Assembly: GCF_001904745.1 (NCBI RefSeq)
Contig: NZ_MRCD01000020.1
Location: 39,477-103,476, forward strand
Length of the DNA: 64,000 nt
Reading direction: 5' to 3'
Source of the DNA: Calothrix sp. HK-06
GTDB lineage: Bacteria; Cyanobacteriota; Cyanobacteriia; Cyanobacteriales; Nostocaceae
In this document: piece after piece, positions 7,705-16,133 of the stretch
How positions within the stretch are numbered: position 1 is the first letter of the stretch
Layout: every line of letters begins with the position of its first letter
Notes under the pieces: model-generated
What the model was told of the DNA's origin: nothing
The model's database searches: none
Seen by the model: only the letters and a program-made list of their open reading frames with translations
Made by a program: the position numbers and the translations under genes

Positions 7705-9441
7705 ATGCCAATGCTAGAATATCCGCTTGATGAGTTTATTATAACCGTTCCTATCTGCTGGCAATCCACAACTCTGGCGGATGCATTGTCCATCTTTGAA
7801 TCTGAAAATTGCGAACAGCTAGTTGTTGTCTCAGAGCTTGGCGTGCCTACAGGAATTGTACATATGTCCAGTTTGTTGCCGCAAGTACTAGCTGTAACAC
7901 AAGGTCAGTCCGCCGAAAATTTGCAGCACCAAGTTCTCACATTCAATCATGCCATTAAATCGATACGTTTAGTATCTATAGAAGCAACTATTCAAGAATT
8001 TAGTCAAGTTTTATATTTACCAACCGATGGTGATACATCTATAGTTGTAACAGATTCCTATGGAAAATATGCGGGATTGGTTGATACAACTCGATTGCTC
8101 AAGCATTTGAACAAGTTAATAGTTAATAATAGTTTCAATAGTAGTAATAAAACGAAAAAGCAATCGTCAGCACGCACAAGTAAGAAAAATCCTGCTCCCA
8201 AACCATCACAACCATCAAGTCTCACGTTAAATAGTTCTTTAAAAGCAAGAGAAAAATCTCAACAATATCAATCGTTAGTACAATTACTCGAACGTTTACC
8301 TTGGCCTTTAATGTTGCAAACGAGTGCTGGTGATATTGTGGCGCAAAACCCAGCATGGTGGCAGCAGTTAGGAGTATTAAAAGACCCAGATGGAGTACGG
8401 CAAGAAGTCGAGACAATTTTGTCAGATGGAATAAAAGCACGTACTACGAGTCGTAACACACAATCAACTTCAAGTAAAAGACGTAATAAAGCCAAAAATA
8501 ATCGTTGTGTCCTTGATAGTCAACTAGGAACTTGCACTTGTGTAGTTGAAGTGCAAAGTGGTCAAGAACGGGTATGGCAGTTTGCAAAAATTCCTCTTGA
8601 TAGTCCTGAAATTAAGGTATTGGAGGAATCCCTTTCAACGGAAACCGAAATTGCCGCAAATAATATTAGACAAAGTTATGTAAACACATCTGAGGATATC
8701 CAGTTCTCAAACGGTTCAACTTACGAAGTTCCTTCCCGACATTTTGTTTCATTACTTGATGGTCATCAATTAAATTCAATTATTAGTTACGGTGGTGAAT
8801 TATGGTTGGTCTTGGCAACAGATGTTACCGAACAGCAGCAGCTGAGTAAAGAACTCGCGGCAAAAAACGCTGACTTAATTCAGATGAACCGTTTGAAGGA
8901 CGAGTTTTTGGCATGTATTAGTCATGAACTCAAAACTCCTTTAACGGCAGTCCTTGGGTTATCTCGACTTTTAATTGACCAACAATTAGGTGAATTAAAC
9001 GAACGGCAAGCACGTTATGCTGGACTTATTCATCAAAGCGGGCGCCATTTAATGAGTGTAGTTAATGATATTCTTGATTTGACCCGAATGGAAACCGGGC
9101 AAATGGAGTTATTATTAGGCTCTGTCAAAATTCAAACAGTATGTGACCTAGCTTTAACAGAAAGCAAAACGATTCATGCCTCATCGGGTAAAGTACAATC
9201 AGAAAAAAACCACGAATTTAGTTTATTTATAGAACCAGGTTTAGACGAAATTATTGCTGATGAACAGCGGTTGCGGCAAATGCTCGTCCACTTGCTTTCC
9301 AACGCTTTCAAATTTACCGAAGGTGGTGGCAAAATTGGTTTGCGTGTAAATTATTGGGAAGGCTGGGTTGCCTTCACTGTTTGGGACACAGGAATTGGTA
9401 TACCTGAACACCAACAACATTTAATTTTTCAGAAATTTTAA
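7705..9441 (+). CDS. CBS/PAS sensor histidine kinase, N-terminal part cut by an in-frame TAA
   Basis: The protein begins with a pair of CBS motifs (about 10-145 from the ATG at 7705; a TTG at 7675 would add ten residues). A basic Ser-rich linker, a PAS-like sensor region, and the HisKA helix with phospho-acceptor SHELKTPL (His codon at 8923) follow. The ATPase domain has an N box (LVHLLSNAFKF) and G1 box (VWDTGIGIPE). Translation stops at TAA 9439-9441 just after HLIFQKF. The same frame then continues with QLENPLTRQYEGTGLGL, the G2 box. In homologues this site reads FQKF(Q)QLEN-like, so a CAA-to-TAA change is likely. The fragment lacks G2 and is probably not an active kinase. It is transcribed away from kaiABC. 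Confidence 0.85.
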   Translation: MPMLEYPLDEFIITVPICWQSTTLADALSIFESENCEQLVVVSELGVPTGIVHMSSLLPQVLAVTQGQSAENLQHQVLTFNHAIKSIRLVSIEATIQEFSQVLYLPTDGDTSIVVTDSYGKYAGLVDTTRLLKHLNKLIVNNSFNSSNKTKKQSSARTSKKNPAPKPSQPSSLTLNSSLKAREKSQQYQSLVQLLERLPWPLMLQTSAGDIVAQNPAWWQQLGVLKDPDGVRQEVETILSDGIKARTTSRNTQSTSSKRRNKAKNNRCVLDSQLGTCTCVVEVQSGQERVWQFAKIPLDSPEIKVLEESLSTETEIAANNIRQSYVNTSEDIQFSNGSTYEVPSRHFVSLLDGHQLNSIISYGGELWLVLATDVTEQQQLSKELAAKNADLIQMNRLKDEFLACISHELKTPLTAVLGLSRLLIDQQLGELNERQARYAGLIHQSGRHLMSVVNDILDLTRMETGQMELLLGSVKIQTVCDLALTESKTIHASSGKVQSEKNHEFSLFIEPGLDEIIADEQRLRQMLVHLLSNAFKFTEGGGKIGLRVNYWEGWVAFTVWDTGIGIPEHQQHLIFQKF

Positions 9442-11064
9442 CAGTTAGAAAATCCATTAACCCGTCAGTATGAGGGTACGGGGTTAGGACTTGTATTAAC
9501 TCGTGCTTTAGCGAGACTTCACGGAGGTGATGTTAGCTTTATATCACGAGAAGGTAAAGGTAGTCAGTTTACGCTTTTGCTTCCTCCAAGTCCTCCCAAA
9601 GCAGATTTTACAGAAAACTCGCTCGATCCTCATGGACGTAAAGAGCTTGCCACAGAAAAATTGCAAGATAAAATATACAGCTACCAGCAAGATATTAACT
9701 TAAAACGTCAATCATTTTTTGATGCAGTACCGTCTACAAAAAATAATTTTGAGACAACAGGTAATGTTAGAGGGCGTCATGATTCCTCACAAAGATTAAT
9801 ATTATTAGTCGAAGCAGTAGGTAGATATATAGAGGAGTTAACAGAGCACCTAACTGGAATGGGGTATCGTGTAGCTATTGCACGTTCTGGATGTGAAGCA
9901 GTCGAAAAAGCGCGTAGGTTACAACCTAAAGCAATATTTCTCAACCCTCTGCTACCATTATTATCTGGTTGGGATGTACTAACATTACTCAAATCAGAAG
10001 ATGCGACACGTCATATTCCTGTAATTGTAACTGCGACAGCTGCCGAGAAAGAACAAGCTTTTGCAAATCGTGCGGATGGATTTTTACGTTTACCTGTACA
10101 GCATCAAATGCTAGCGCCATTATTAGACAGTTTATCAGTTTCACCCGAAGTCAAAAAACAAACCGGAGAAAATATAGAGTTAATTTCCTCTAATGTTCCA
10201 TTACGTATTTTGCGACTTGTAAATCCTGATATCGTTAGTAACCAACCTTCACTACCTGACCATCGTGTTATCGAAGTTGACGACCTTGAACAAGCGGAGT
10301 TGCTAGCACGAGTTTGGCAATTCGATGTTATGCTCCTAGATGCTCCGATTGAAACAGCTAAAAAATATCTTGACACCATAAGTCAACATCCTCGTTTAGC
10401 AACTTTACCACTGGTAACATGTAACGTTGAAACTGCTCAAGTTGCTTCCCAAATTTCGGGACTTTCAGTGTTTCCCTGTTTAAGTTCCTTGAGTAACGAG
10501 GAAAATAATACTTTTAATATCAACACACTACTTTCAGTGTTGCAAATAGCCGCAGGAATATCTTGCCCACCTAATATACTAGTAGTCGATTTCGCTATAT
10601 TGCCAGATTTACCAGAAGCGCGCAATACACATTTACGTAATCATCGCGTCCAAAAACATTTAGGAAATCTAAGTGATAACATTAATATACCACGTGCTTC
10701 GGAATGGATGCAGGCCTTAATTCAGTATTTACAAACAGGTGGCTTTAAAACAGCACCTTGTCGCTCATGGTCTGAATTATTACAGCAAATTCGCCATCGT
10801 AGTATTGACTTAATGGTAATTTGTTTGGAAGAATCGGCGCCAGAAAAGCAAGTAATTTCTACACTTAAAACCTTAGAAAAATTACCTTTTAATTTACCAC
10901 CAATGTTAATACTTGACCGACGTGTAAACACTGACGAGAAGCAAGAAAGCTTAATCTCGATAGTATCAACTCATACGTCAGCAAATTCAACCGCTAAAAC
11001 CTTACCTCGTTCTATTTCTATGGAAGATTTACTACATGAAATTCATAAAATTTTAAAATCTTAG
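9442..11064 (+). pseudogene. C-terminal part of the split hybrid kinase: G2 box plus degenerate receivers
   Basis: This stretch continues the frame of the upstream kinase after its TAA. The first 45 codons complete the ATPase domain (GTGLGLVLTRALARLHGG). Receiver-like modules follow: one at about 9790-10140 (RLILLVEAVGRYIEEL, AIFLNPLLPLLSGWDVL), a second near 10200-10440 and a third near 10570-10920. In the first, the acidic pair is EA rather than DD, the phospho-acceptor Asp position reads Asn (FLNPLLP), and the KP motif reads RLP. It therefore looks like a pseudo-receiver that cannot be phosphorylated. If translated separately, a TTG at 9577 is the likeliest start (495 residues, without the G2 box). 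It ends at a 15-base palindrome shared with the next gene. Confidence 0.75.
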
Positions 11065-11077
11065 AAACCCGGTTTCT
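11063..11077. terminator. Odd palindrome between convergent genes
   Basis: AGAAACC-C-GGTTTCT is a perfect 15-base inverted repeat that overlaps the stop of the kinase remnant and abuts the end of the glycosyltransferase gene. Its short stem could help end both transcripts. The same core recurs in the larger hairpin at 51831-51895, so it is also a dispersed repeat unit. Confidence 0.45.
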
Positions 11078-12829
11078 TTACTTCTTTGCGACCCGTGCTA
11101 ATCGATAGGCGCCGCTATCACCTAAAACCTTATAATCAGTTGGCTGTAAGCCCATTTCCGCGAATTTTTTAGGTTGTGTTAAAACTAATACCGATGAAGA
11201 ACTATTTTTAACAGTTTTATTTAGTATATACTGGCTTGCAGCTTCATTCGTCCTAATGTAATTAATATGGCGTTGAGTGTAAAAAGCTACGGTAGGTTTT
11301 TTGAAGCCAACCATAATAAGTTCTTCTTGAGGTTGGATATTTTGGACGGCAACAGCAGATAATTTACGTAAAGGTAATTGTCTTTCACCGTCTAGAACAA
11401 ATAATGTTGGTGTTAAAGCAAACACTAAAAATAAAGCGAATGCAATTAAATTAGTACCTATCAAAGAAACCCAGTATTTTCTCAATACTAAAAACGCTAA
11501 CACTATTGCACAAACAAGCCAAATTATACCACTGATAACCGTAATATTTGAGTGTTGTATAGTTTGAGCAATATTTGGTGCAGCAGGGTCATAACCAAGT
11601 AGTTTAGGAACATAGAACAAGGCAGCAGAACAAGCGGAGACAAAAATTACGTTAACCCAAGCACTGAAGCGAAATCCAGGAGTAGGGGACTTAGTTAGAA
11701 CATCAGCCCATAATATCCCCACAAGTATAGTAGAAGCAGGCATTAAAGGTAAAACATAGCTAGGAAGTTTTGTAACAGAAATAGTAAAAAAGCCAAATAC
11801 GCACAAAAACCACATGAACGCGAATAAGCTAAGTTGTTCAACTCTGGGTTTATAGCGCCAGTTTTCTCGTTGCCAAAACTTTAGGTTGAGCATAGCACTC
11901 GGTAAATAAACAGAATATGGTGCAAAACCGAGTAAAACCACAAGAAAATAGAAAAACCAAGGCGCCTGATGTCCATTTACAACTTCAGTAAAGCGTTCAA
12001 CGTTATGATAGCCAAAAAATGAATCTATATAATCATTATTGCGCCAAATCACAAGCATATACCAAGGCGCCGATAACCCAAAAATAATTAACAAACCCGG
12101 AATAAGACGTATTTCTTGCAGCACCTCAAAAAAGTTACCAAGATAAAATAAAAAAGCCGCAATCACTAACCCTGGTAACACTATACCAACAGGTCCCTTA
12201 GTTAAAATAGCACCTGCTACTAAAACATAAAAAGCAAAATACCAACCACTACTTGCTTCTCCTTCTTGCTGTTTCGCATAGCCAAGAAAAAAGCAAAGTA
12301 AAGACGAAGCTATACAACCAGTAAGCAACATATCAGAAACACCCGTTCTACCCCAAACGAGCATCGACGCATTAAAAGCCATCATTGCTGCTGCTAAAGA
12401 AGGAATAAACCAGCGACGAGTAGGCAATGTAACACCTTCTAACGCATCTCGCTTTAAAAAATACCACTGTAAAGTATAAAAAGATAAACCTATCGTAGCC
12501 ATTGCCGCAACAGCACTAGGAATACGCACCGCCCATTCATTTACACCTATAATTAAATATCCAATAGCTTGAAACCAGTAAACCAAAGCAGGCTTATCAA
12601 ATCGTGTTTCATCATTAAAAAAAGGCGTTATCCAATCATTACGCACTATCATTTGCCGTGAAGCCTCAGCAAACAAAGGTTCAGTTTCATCAATCAAACC
12701 GATACTACCCAAATGCCAAAAAAACGCTAACCCACAAACCAAGACCACCCATAACACAGAATAAGTCACAGCAAGGGCTGGACGTTTATTAATATACTGG
12801 TACCAATCATCTAATGCACGATTAATCAT
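11078..12829 (-). CDS. GT39/ArnT-like membrane glycosyltransferase
   Basis: The 583-residue protein has about a dozen membrane segments and the acidic loop LIDETEP (Asp47-Glu50) followed by FFNDETRFDKPALVYW in the first outer loop. This is the signature of GT-C enzymes of the PMT/ArnT family, which move a sugar from a polyprenyl-phosphate donor onto lipid or protein on the outer face of the membrane. The C-terminal 100 residues form a soluble domain (EELIMVGFKKPTVAFYTQRHINYI). Donor and acceptor cannot be told. It converges on the kinase remnant with 13 bases between and looks monocistronic. Confidence 0.85.
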   Translation of the reverse strand: MINRALDDWYQYINKRPALAVTYSVLWVVLVCGLAFFWHLGSIGLIDETEPLFAEASRQMIVRNDWITPFFNDETRFDKPALVYWFQAIGYLIIGVNEWAVRIPSAVAAMATIGLSFYTLQWYFLKRDALEGVTLPTRRWFIPSLAAAMMAFNASMLVWGRTGVSDMLLTGCIASSLLCFFLGYAKQQEGEASSGWYFAFYVLVAGAILTKGPVGIVLPGLVIAAFLFYLGNFFEVLQEIRLIPGLLIIFGLSAPWYMLVIWRNNDYIDSFFGYHNVERFTEVVNGHQAPWFFYFLVVLLGFAPYSVYLPSAMLNLKFWQRENWRYKPRVEQLSLFAFMWFLCVFGFFTISVTKLPSYVLPLMPASTILVGILWADVLTKSPTPGFRFSAWVNVIFVSACSAALFYVPKLLGYDPAAPNIAQTIQHSNITVISGIIWLVCAIVLAFLVLRKYWVSLIGTNLIAFALFLVFALTPTLFVLDGERQLPLRKLSAVAVQNIQPQEELIMVGFKKPTVAFYTQRHINYIRTNEAASQYILNKTVKNSSSSVLVLTQPKKFAEMGLQPTDYKVLGDSGAYRLARVAKK

Positions 12830-12992
12830 TATTCTATATATTCAATAGTCAGGAGTTTATAATTAAATAAGTGAGTAGTAAGCCTTAGTAAACCTGAATA
12901 GCTAACTGCTAATAGTCAATATTCACACTTTATAAGTCAATAGTCGCAAACTACATAATAATAGTTGCTGATTCACTAATTAAATAATTAGC

Positions 12993-13034
12993 TATATAGT
13001 GATAAATTGTTTATTATACAAGATATACTATATA
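12993..13034 (+). promoter_or_regulatory. Inverted repeat in front of the antitoxin gene
   Basis: Two 8-base arms, TATATAGT (12993-13000) and ACTATATA (13027-13034), flank an AT-rich core just upstream of the DUF433 gene. Antitoxins commonly repress their own promoter by binding such sites. The arms are AT-rich and short, so a chance match is possible. Confidence 0.3.
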
Positions 13035-13056
13035 AAAAATCGCGGCAAACAATATT

Positions 13057-13263
13057 ATGATTACATTATTGCAAAGCCTTGTAAGCTCTGACCCTGAAGT
13101 CATGGGCGGCACACTAGTATTTAAAAATACAAGAGTTCCTGCTCAATCGCTTCTAGAATATTTGGACGATGGATTTTCGCTAGATGAGTTCTTAGAAAAT
13201 TTTCCATCAGTAAATCGCGCAGATGCAGTTAATTTTCTAAAATTAGCTCGTGAATATACTTAA
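13057..13263 (+). CDS. DUF433 antitoxin
   Basis: This 68-residue protein is a textbook DUF433 member: SSDPEVMGGTLVFKNTRVPAQSLLEYLDDGFSLDEFL (written here as GGTLVFKNTRVP and LLEYLDDGFSLDEFL) followed by FPSVNRADAVNFL. DUF433 proteins are winged-helix-like antitoxins usually paired with a DUF5615 PIN-like nuclease. The partner lies directly after the stop here but is broken, so this is an antitoxin without a functional toxin. The ATG at 13057 fits the family start. The inverted repeat at 12993-13034 may be its operator. Confidence 0.85.
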   Translation: MITLLQSLVSSDPEVMGGTLVFKNTRVPAQSLLEYLDDGFSLDEFLENFPSVNRADAVNFLKLAREYT

Positions 13264-13264
13264 G

Positions 13265-13578
13265 ATGAAAATTATTCTAGATTAAAATTTGCCAAAACCT
13301 TTAAAGCGTTACTTGTCAGCTTACGATGTAACAACCGTTCAGGAGCAAGATGGGCAGGTGTCAAAAATGGTGAACTGATGGCGAGGATAGAAGGATTGTA
13401 TGATATTTTTATTACATCAGATAAAAACATAAAATATCAGCAAAACTTAACTGGAAGAACAATTGCGATTCTTGAGCTTCCTACAAATCGTTTAAAAGTC
13501 TTAGAAACTCTTATTAATAAAATTTTAGTAGAGGTTGAAAGTATATCACCAGGCGTATACGTACAAATCTTTGAGTAA
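13265..13578 (+). pseudogene. Disrupted DUF5615 (PIN-like) toxin gene
   Basis: One base after the antitoxin stop, ATG AAA ATT ATT CTA GAT is followed by TAA at 13283-13285 where the family has Glu (DENLPKPL). The frame continues with NLPKPLKRYLSAYDVTTVQEQ and then loses one base near 13349, where a Gly-Trp pair is expected. The rest (WAGVKNGELMARIEG, FITSDKNIKYQQNL, IAILELPTNRLKVLE) is readable in the shifted frame to 13578. The whole stretch is 314 bases, one short of 105 codons. The family is a VapC-like nuclease with an N-terminal acidic residue; both lesions remove activity. A 66-residue fragment could still be made from 13378, but lacks the active site. Confidence 0.85.
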
Positions 13579-13596
13579 ATTTGTTATGGGCAATAG

Positions 13597-13672
13597 TTGT
13601 AGGTTGGGTGGAGCGACAGCAGAACCCAAGATAAATCTTGTTAATATAGGGCAGGCAGGGATGCCTACCCCA
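13597..13672. repeat. Dispersed GTTGGGT and GGCAGGCA palindromic repeats
   Basis: The gap after the toxin pseudogene holds a GTAGGTTGGGTGGAG unit and a hairpin of the form GGCAGGCA-ggga-TGCCTACC near 13649-13670. The first recurs near 18630 and, inverted, near 39150. The second recurs as CACAGGCA-ggga-TGCCTGTG at 46073-46092. Confidence 0.5.
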
Positions 13673-13681
13673 CAAGAAAAA

Positions 13682-15325
13682 TTAAATTAATTTAAACTCA
13701 TCAAACTTAATAACTTCACTATTTGGCTTACGGGTATCAAATCGATAACTGCTTATTGTAGATGTTTCAGTATCAAAAATACTAAGCACAGTAATTTCAT
13801 TACTTGAAATATAAGGCATTTTGGCGCCGTCTTCACTTAACATCGGCGCCAGTGTAGGTATAACAGGTTCTAAACCGTTAGGGTCTCCCATTTCAATATA
13901 ATCATTGCTACCCATAATAGGCACATTACCACGCTTACGGTTGCCAAAAGCGGCGCCGTAAGAATTACCGACATTAGAAGTTTCAATAAAATGCATTCCC
14001 GATGCACTCGTAAAACGGTTCCACAAATGCGAATGTCCAAAAAATACAAGTTGTACTTTTGCTGCTTCGAGTAACGGTATTACATCACGCATTAAATAAT
14101 CTGCATTTTTAGGATATTCATATCGCACATCTTTAATATTACCGTTATCATCGTGTTCGATAATTTGTACTGGGTCAGTGTAAGCAGGAACAATATTATC
14201 ACCGAGCGTATGGGGTGGATGGTGCAGCATCACTACTTTATATTTAGCTTGTTGAAATTCTAAACTGTTTAATTCTGCTTCTAACCAGTTATACTGTGTA
14301 CTTCCTTTTGCTATCGGTTCATAAATAATTTGCCCATAACCCCAATTTTCTGGGTTTTCTAAATCATCTTTTGGTTCTCCATACTTACCTTTGCGTCCAT
14401 CTTCGGTTGTTACAAACCGCCACAGATTTGTAGCATACAGTACTACTAAACGTATATCACCAAAGGTAGTAGCATAATAAGTTTTGCCTCCGGTTTCGCT
14501 TTCAGGCAAAGTAAAAATTTCTTCGTATGTATCGGTGTTGAAGGAATTATCTTTTAAATATTCTTCTCCATATAACTTACGCGCGACATCACGAGGAATA
14601 GTATCGTCAAATTCTTTGTTCAAACTATCTTCACGTGCAAACCGTCCCATTAATTCATGATTTCCAATACAGGTAAACATGGGTGCATGTTGTATAATTC
14701 GTCCACCCGTATAAGTTATTTTGGTTCCATCCCAGTGCATTTCATAATTACCGCGTCCTTGTAAACAAGGGAAAAAAGCATTACCTTGGGTATTATCAAA
14801 CCATTCGCTCGCTCGATCAGGGATGTTAACTAAGTCACCAGCAAACCATACTGCATCAACTCGTCCAATCGCTTCTGTAACTTTTTGTAAATTTGCCGCG
14901 ACCATTGGCTTGATTTGGTGGTCAGAAGTAAGCAGAATTTTGAGTGGGGTATTAGGAAGTGGGAGAGGCGCCAATGTAAATATATCGCTGGTTATACTGG
15001 CGCCGTTATCAGTACTAGTAACGCGATAGTTTACTCGTACACCGGGAGTTAAATTGGTAATTTTGGCTTCGTGGCGCCAAATATCGCGGGTAACGGGTTG
15101 TTTGTAAATTTTTCCGTCTTCGTTTTGGTTGCCAACTCGTGAATTTTGGTCTTCGCGGGTACGAGTGAGTTTGGTTGTGGTTGCGCCTGTGCTTAGATGA
15201 AGATTTTCACCGTAATATACTGTATGTTGTGAACCAGCAAACTCTGTAAACCAAACAACATTTATTCCTGTTGTAGTTGGAAGTTGCAGGTAGGGGTCGG
15301 TTAGTAGTTTTAAGGTAGATGACAT
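13682..15325 (-). CDS. Metallophosphoesterase (purple-acid-phosphatase-like)
   Basis: A 547-residue calcineurin-like phosphoesterase. Residues about 1-120 form a fibronectin-like domain (INVVWFTEF, LTPGVRVNYRV) as in purple acid phosphatases. The dimetal core follows: SDHQ near 134-137 (where many relatives have GDxQ or GDxH), FAGDLV near 162, GNHE at 221-224, LHHPPH near 370 and FGHSHLWNR near 425. These bind two metal ions for phosphate-ester hydrolysis. No signal peptide is seen at the N-terminus (MSSTLKLLTDPYLQLP), which is unusual for a secreted phosphatase, so a cytoplasmic or non-classical location is likely. It stands alone between repeats. Confidence 0.85.
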   Translation of the reverse strand: MSSTLKLLTDPYLQLPTTTGINVVWFTEFAGSQHTVYYGENLHLSTGATTTKLTRTREDQNSRVGNQNEDGKIYKQPVTRDIWRHEAKITNLTPGVRVNYRVTSTDNGASITSDIFTLAPLPLPNTPLKILLTSDHQIKPMVAANLQKVTEAIGRVDAVWFAGDLVNIPDRASEWFDNTQGNAFFPCLQGRGNYEMHWDGTKITYTGGRIIQHAPMFTCIGNHELMGRFAREDSLNKEFDDTIPRDVARKLYGEEYLKDNSFNTDTYEEIFTLPESETGGKTYYATTFGDIRLVVLYATNLWRFVTTEDGRKGKYGEPKDDLENPENWGYGQIIYEPIAKGSTQYNWLEAELNSLEFQQAKYKVVMLHHPPHTLGDNIVPAYTDPVQIIEHDDNGNIKDVRYEYPKNADYLMRDVIPLLEAAKVQLVFFGHSHLWNRFTSASGMHFIETSNVGNSYGAAFGNRKRGNVPIMGSNDYIEMGDPNGLEPVIPTLAPMLSEDGAKMPYISSNEITVLSIFDTETSTISSYRFDTRKPNSEVIKFDEFKLI

Positions 15326-15371
15326 ATATTAGATGTATATATTTTTATCACGTAGGCACAAAGAACACAGA

Positions 15372-15399
15372 GTAGAGACGCAATTCATTGCATCTGTAC
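15372..15399. repeat. Diverged copy of the 28-base palindrome
   Basis: The unit begins GTAGAGACGCAAT and ends ATTGCATCTGTAC, with the same 28-base length and outline as the perfect palindrome at 2651-2678. It lies between the metallophosphoesterase and Uma2 genes. Confidence 0.55.
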
Positions 15400-15416
15400 A
15401 CAGAATCCTTGAGATT

Positions 15417-15974
15417 TTACTTTAGCAACCACCCAAATAAATCTGCCACTGTTAATGTAAATTGGTTTGCAAAAGCTGGTACGGGTAAGTGCTGTTGAGG
15501 TTCATCAAATAGTTGTACTGTTTCTCCTATATAAACAAATGCAGTTTGCTCCTCTAGGTCAATCAGCCAACCTATCTGTGTACTATGTTTAAGGCAATGT
15601 AGAATATTTTTTATTACTTTTGTTTGACTTTGTTCAGGGGATAATATTTTAATAGTCCAATCTGGAGCATCAAGAAATATATTCGCAATTTCTCCATTCG
15701 CATCGCACGGTATTCGCTCCCAGGTAAAAACAGCTATATCAGGTACAACTGAACGACCACCAAATATACAACGTAGTTCAAGGAATGCTCTTGCGATACG
15801 TGGCGCCTTAACTACAGCATTAATAGCAGTAACACATTCACCCTGAATAGCACTATGTTTTCCTAGCGGCATTGGCTTTTGAATAATTTTGCCATCAATA
15901 TATTCACTAGCAGGTTTAGTTTCTGGTAGTTTTAGAAAATCTTCTAATGTCAAAGGTTTAGATGTGTGTACCAT
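15417..15974 (-). CDS. Uma2-family (DUF820) putative restriction endonuclease-like protein
   Basis: Uma2 proteins carry a PD-(D/E)xK nuclease-like fold and are hugely expanded in cyanobacteria; their role is unknown. Here LTLEDFLKLPETKPASEYIDGKI, read as two parts (LTLEDFLKLPET, SEYIDGKIIQKPMPLGKHS), forms the family opening. VPDIAVFTWERIP with its acidic Asp, and LSPEQSQTKVIKNILHCL with the downstream Lys, complete the core. I take the ATG at 15974 (MVHTSKPLTLEDFL, 185 residues) because family members start there; 16004 would add ten residues. An aromatic IGWLIDLEEQTAFVY strand ends the fold. Confidence 0.85.
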   Translation of the reverse strand: MVHTSKPLTLEDFLKLPETKPASEYIDGKIIQKPMPLGKHSAIQGECVTAINAVVKAPRIARAFLELRCIFGGRSVVPDIAVFTWERIPCDANGEIANIFLDAPDWTIKILSPEQSQTKVIKNILHCLKHSTQIGWLIDLEEQTAFVYIGETVQLFDEPQQHLPVPAFANQFTLTVADLFGWLLK

Positions 15975-16004
15975 AACGTGCAGCGTAATAACATAGTTTG
16001 TCAT

Positions 16005-16133
16005 TCTGAACGGAGTGAAGAATCTTAAAGATTTTGAGATTTTGATAGATGCTACCCTTCGGGAAATCCTTCGGATTACACTGCGTTCAGCATGACAGTT
16101 TTTTAGTGATTGTTCAGCATGACAGTTTTGAGA
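16005..16133. repeat. Intergenic repeat of the CATTCTGAACGGAGTGAAG type
   Basis: The gap between pcrA and the Uma2 gene starts with CATTCTGAACGGAGTGAAG and ends with two close copies of GTTCAGCATGACAGTTTT (about 16085-16105 and 16112-16131). CATTCTGAACGGAG and TTCAGCATGACA-type units pair as imperfect inverted termini. The structure matches short interspersed elements common in cyanobacterial intergenic DNA; no gene is seen. Confidence 0.5.

Noticed and set aside
9436..9444. Programmed recoding of TAA in the kinase
   Set aside because: TAA ends many intact genes here, no recoding signal was seen, and other frames show the same kind of damage. Nonsense mutation or sequencing error is simpler.
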